Of a DNA stretch of 64,000 nt, positions 61,550-64,000 are shown piece after piece. The notes below the pieces were generated by a model. That model saw only the letters and a list, made by a program, of their open reading frames with translations. It was not told the origin of the DNA and ran no database searches. Numbering within the stretch: position 1 is the first letter of the stretch; each line of letters opens with the position of its first letter. Made by a program: the position numbers and the translations under genes. This DNA is from Hydrogenophaga taeniospiralis (GTDB lineage Bacteria; Pseudomonadota; Gammaproteobacteria; Burkholderiales; Burkholderiaceae_C): positions 968,501 through 1,032,500 of the forward strand of contig NZ_JAHBAG010000001.1 in NCBI RefSeq assembly GCF_020510445.1, read 5' to 3'.

Positions 61550-63033
61550 GCATGAGCAGTCAAGACTACGCCGACTTGGCACTGGACTCTTACGCCAGCC
61601 GAGCGGTGACGCTCAAGGGCGAGAGGCCCGCGACGATAGGTGGCCACAAATACAGGATCCTCGATCACCACGACAACCCGCGTACCGGCTACCAGGGCAG
61701 CATCTACCAGCGGGTGGATACCAACGAAATCATCGTCGCCCACCGCGGGACGGAGTTTGATCGCGAGGCCCTCAAGGACGGGCTGTTCGCCGACGGTGGC
61801 ATGGTACTCACTCGTTCTAACTTGCAGGCGACCGACGCGATCGCGTTGACCCAAAAGGCGCTGCAGCTAGCCCAAGAAAAATCCAATGGAGAAGGTGGCT
61901 CTGCGCCTCCCGTCACCGTCACCGGCCACTCCCTGGGCGGCACGCTGGCCCAGGTGACAGCCCACCACTTCGACCTGCGCGGAGAGACCTTCAATGCCTA
62001 CGGCGCCACCAGCCTGGGCCTGCGCATCCCGGCCGGGGGCCACTCGGTCACCAACCACGTCATGGCCGGCGATCTGGTCAGCGCCGCCAGCGCCCACTAC
62101 GGCCAGGTCAAGGTTCACGCCACGCCCCAGGAGATCCAGACCCTGGACGCCCATGGCTACGACAACAAGACCCACTGGAGCGACCCCCTGCGTGGCCGCG
62201 GTCCCATCCAGTTGGCCACCGGATTCACCCCGCCCACCACCACGGCCGCCGCCATTGCCATGGCCGACAGCCACAAGATGCACCACTTCGCCAGCGTGGA
62301 TGCCCACGGCCGGCCCGACCGCTCCGTGCTGGAGGACCCGGCCACCGTGCAGCGCGCGCAGGACAACGCCACGCGCATCGGCGAGTACCGGCGCGATGTG
62401 CAGGGCATGCGCGGCGTCATCACCGCCGTCGGTCGAGGGCCCGTGGGCAACGCCCTGGATGCCGTGGACGCCCTGCGTGGCCCACTGCCTCCCGGTGAAC
62501 CCGCCCGACGCGAGCGCGAAGCCGATGCGCCGTCGGCCCAGCCATCGCCCTCTGTGACCCGCCCGCGGGCTGCGGGCCCGGTGGACCAGGGTCCGGCGTT
62601 GGAAGGCCAAGCCGCAGCCGGCGTCCCCGAGCAGCGGACCCTGGCCGCCGGGCCGGAGCTCTCACGGGTTTCCCAGGCCCTGCTGAGCGACAGTCAGCGC
62701 GAAGTGCGCCAACTCGCCACCACCCACCACCTGCCCTGGGACCGGGGCCTGGACAACACCGTGTGCTCGCTGGCCTGCTGCGCGCGGGAAAACGGCCTGA
62801 GCGGCATCAACCTGCTGCGGGTGAACAACGGCCAGATCCGGTTTGGCCAGCACGAGCACGGCCTGCTCAAGGACGGCGTGCTCGACGCCCGGCAAGCGGC
62901 CAACACGCCGGCCACCGAATCGCTGTCGCGGCTGGCCGTGCTGGACCAGCAGGCCAGCCTGGAGCCCCGCAACGGGATGCAAGCGGGTTGGGCGCAGACG
63001 CCTGTTCACGAACCGCAGTTGCGCGCGATGTGA
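61546..63033 (+). CDS. Putative T4SS-delivered lipase effector with XVIPCD-like C-terminus
   Basis: A 495-residue protein. The N-terminal half is a class-3-type lipase or phospholipase fold, with VAHRGTEFD and the catalytic Ser129 in VTGHSLGGTLAQV. Asp and His are likely in the AGDLVSAA and MHHFASVD regions. A Pro/Arg-rich linker (about 305-370) leads to a C-terminal domain of about 120 residues: LDNTVCSLACCARENGLSGINLLRVNNGQIRFGQHEHG and LDARQAANTPATES. This resembles XVIPCD, the VirD4-binding tag of effectors. It follows its immunity gene. Confidence 0.8.
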   Translation: MSMSSQDYADLALDSYASRAVTLKGERPATIGGHKYRILDHHDNPRTGYQGSIYQRVDTNEIIVAHRGTEFDREALKDGLFADGGMVLTRSNLQATDAIALTQKALQLAQEKSNGEGGSAPPVTVTGHSLGGTLAQVTAHHFDLRGETFNAYGATSLGLRIPAGGHSVTNHVMAGDLVSAASAHYGQVKVHATPQEIQTLDAHGYDNKTHWSDPLRGRGPIQLATGFTPPTTTAAAIAMADSHKMHHFASVDAHGRPDRSVLEDPATVQRAQDNATRIGEYRRDVQGMRGVITAVGRGPVGNALDAVDALRGPLPPGEPARREREADAPSAQPSPSVTRPRAAGPVDQGPALEGQAAAGVPEQRTLAAGPELSRVSQALLSDSQREVRQLATTHHLPWDRGLDNTVCSLACCARENGLSGINLLRVNNGQIRFGQHEHGLLKDGVLDARQAANTPATESLSRLAVLDQQASLEPRNGMQAGWAQTPVHEPQLRAM

Positions 63034-63100
63034 GCCTGCCCAAACGCGGGCAAGGGCCTGAGGGGCCCTTGCATCGTGTGGGGCCGCAGGAGGCGCTGCG

Positions 63101-64000
63101 TCAGGGTCGGCGCACCGTCTCCACGTTCGGCGCGTGGCGGATGTTCGGTCGCTGCGGCGACGCCTGATTCGCGTTCCGGGCCAGGGTTGCCGGCGTGGCA
63201 TGCACGGGCGTCGTGGATGCTGGACCGCTGGCCGTTGACGGATGGCCCACAGGGGCAGCCGCGGTCGCCGTGGACCCCACCGGTGCCGGTGCCGGGGCCC
63301 TCGCGCCACCGGCTCCTCCGTGCACGCCCAGATGCCCGCCGCTGCCGAGCGCCGGATCGCGGATCACCGCATCTTCAATGCTGTCCGCCGATGAAACCCG
63401 GCTGGACTCGCTCCGGCCGCCGGATGCGCCGCCGCGGAATTCGTTCGTGCTTTGCCGTTGATGCAGCCCCGCCAGCGTCGTGTGGTCCGAGGGCTGGTTC
63501 GCCAGACCCCGCAAGCCCTGGCCCAACATCGCCCCCGAACGGGCTCCACCGCCGGCCTCGGCGTCGGGCCCCGCCAGGCTTCTGGAGCGCGCAAGCAGTT
63601 CCTGGTTGTTGAGGGCGGCAAAGTTGCCCTGGCCCGCGGCCTCGTTGTGGTCGCCACGGCTTCCTGGGGTGCCATTCCCCAGGGCCGGTTGCCCGCCCGG
63701 CATGCCACCGAGCGCACCCATCAGCCCAGCGCCTTGCGAGGTCTGCGCCGCCATGGCGCTGCCGCCGCCCATGGCGCCCGCCATCGCACCCGCCGCGAAC
63801 GACGCCCCCGAGTTGAAGAACTGCATGATCAGCGGTGGGATCAGCATCACCAGCATGCTGGACAACACGCCCATGGCGCTCATGCGCAAGGCGCTGTTCG
63901 CCATATCGATCGACCCCGCGTCACCCAGGGCGCCGTTGATGTAGAAGGCCGCCAGCACCGACCCGCCGTAGAACATCGTCATCTTCAGCAGCACGCCCGA
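63101..64000 (-). CDS. virB6: VirB6-like T4SS inner-membrane protein, C-terminal part
   Basis: The open frame runs off the right edge, so the N-terminus lies outside the window. The visible part has transmembrane helices (LLKMTMFYGGSVLAAFYING, SALRMSAMGVLSSMLVMLIPPLIMQFF), followed by GASFAAGAMAGAMGGG and a long low-complexity tail rich in Gly, Ala, Ser and Pro. This fits VirB6/TrbL proteins, which form the T4SS inner-membrane channel. It converges on the effector pair. Confidence 0.75.
   Translation of the reverse strand, partial: SGVLLKMTMFYGGSVLAAFYINGALGDAGSIDMANSALRMSAMGVLSSMLVMLIPPLIMQFFNSGASFAAGAMAGAMGGGSAMAAQTSQGAGLMGALGGMPGGQPALGNGTPGSRGDHNEAAGQGNFAALNNQELLARSRSLAGPDAEAGGGARSGAMLGQGLRGLANQPSDHTTLAGLHQRQSTNEFRGGASGGRSESSRVSSADSIEDAVIRDPALGSGGHLGVHGGAGGARAPAPAPVGSTATAAAPVGHPSTASGPASTTPVHATPATLARNANQASPQRPNIRHAPNVETVRRP

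Overview
The window is a GC-rich stretch of chromosome or large replicon from a betaproteobacterium. Gene content and order (Knallgas-type hox/hyp cluster, LysR and LysE families, TerB-like and Bax-inhibitor-like genes, dispersed C-rich/G-rich intergenic repeats) point to a Comamonadaceae member close to Hydrogenophaga. No rRNA, tRNA or CRISPR array was found.

Layout. 0.2-12.4 kb holds ordinary accessory metabolism and regulation: a TSUP permease, TerB-like and BI-1-like proteins, NhaR and LysR regulators, an SDR, VOC proteins, AraC and WYL regulators, YegP, a ribbon-helix-helix protein next to a PHB-depolymerase-type esterase, a LysE exporter and a thioesterase. 12.4-15.9 kb is a lower-GC accessory island with a GNAT enzyme, two small unknown ORFs and a lone AIPR-family (abortive infection) protein. 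It abuts a broken LysR fragment that duplicates the end of the intact LysR gene at 16.7-17.6 kb. 17.8-19.7 kb carries a DUF2007 protein and a GMC oxidoreductase. 19.8-24.2 kb is an arginine/ornithine operon (ornithine cyclodeaminase, arginase, amino-acid ABC transporter) divergent from its likely Lrp-type regulator. 24.8-30.0 kb holds a hydroxypyruvate-isomerase-like gene, a two-component system and two intradiol-dioxygenase-like genes, one without its iron-ligand histidines. An ammonium transporter at 30.2-31.5 kb has a very good sigma-54 promoter match.

The centrepiece is 32.1-59.3 kb, about 27 kb of uninterrupted plus-strand hydrogen-oxidation genes. It encodes an O2-tolerant membrane-bound [NiFe] hydrogenase (hoxKG, hupE, hoxZ, maturation hoxMLOQRTV), the cofactor machinery (hypA, B, short F, C, D, E, then hoxX), the sigma-54 activator HoxA, a complete NAD-linked soluble hydrogenase (hoxFUYH plus protease hoxW), and the H2-sensing regulatory hydrogenase and kinase (hoxBCJ). 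In the classical Cupriavidus arrangement the soluble-hydrogenase operon is separate; here it sits between hoxA and hoxBCJ, joined by 4-base start/stop overlaps. The expected circuit is: H2 is sensed by HoxBC, HoxJ phosphorylates or dephosphorylates HoxA, and HoxA with sigma-54 fires a promoter upstream of hoxK, where a good -24/-12 match and an inverted repeat are visible. Unusual passengers are an orphan HigA-type HTH protein, a MITE-like hairpin between hoxR and hoxT, an uncharacterised ORF between hypE and hoxX, and a dispersed repeat at the hoxA/hoxF junction that may be translated.

The right end (60.9-64.0 kb) looks like the edge of a bacterial-killing type IV secretion locus: a lipoprotein (putative immunity), a GHSLG lipase with a C-terminal XVIPCD-like region (putative effector), and the C-terminal part of a VirB6-like protein running off the window.
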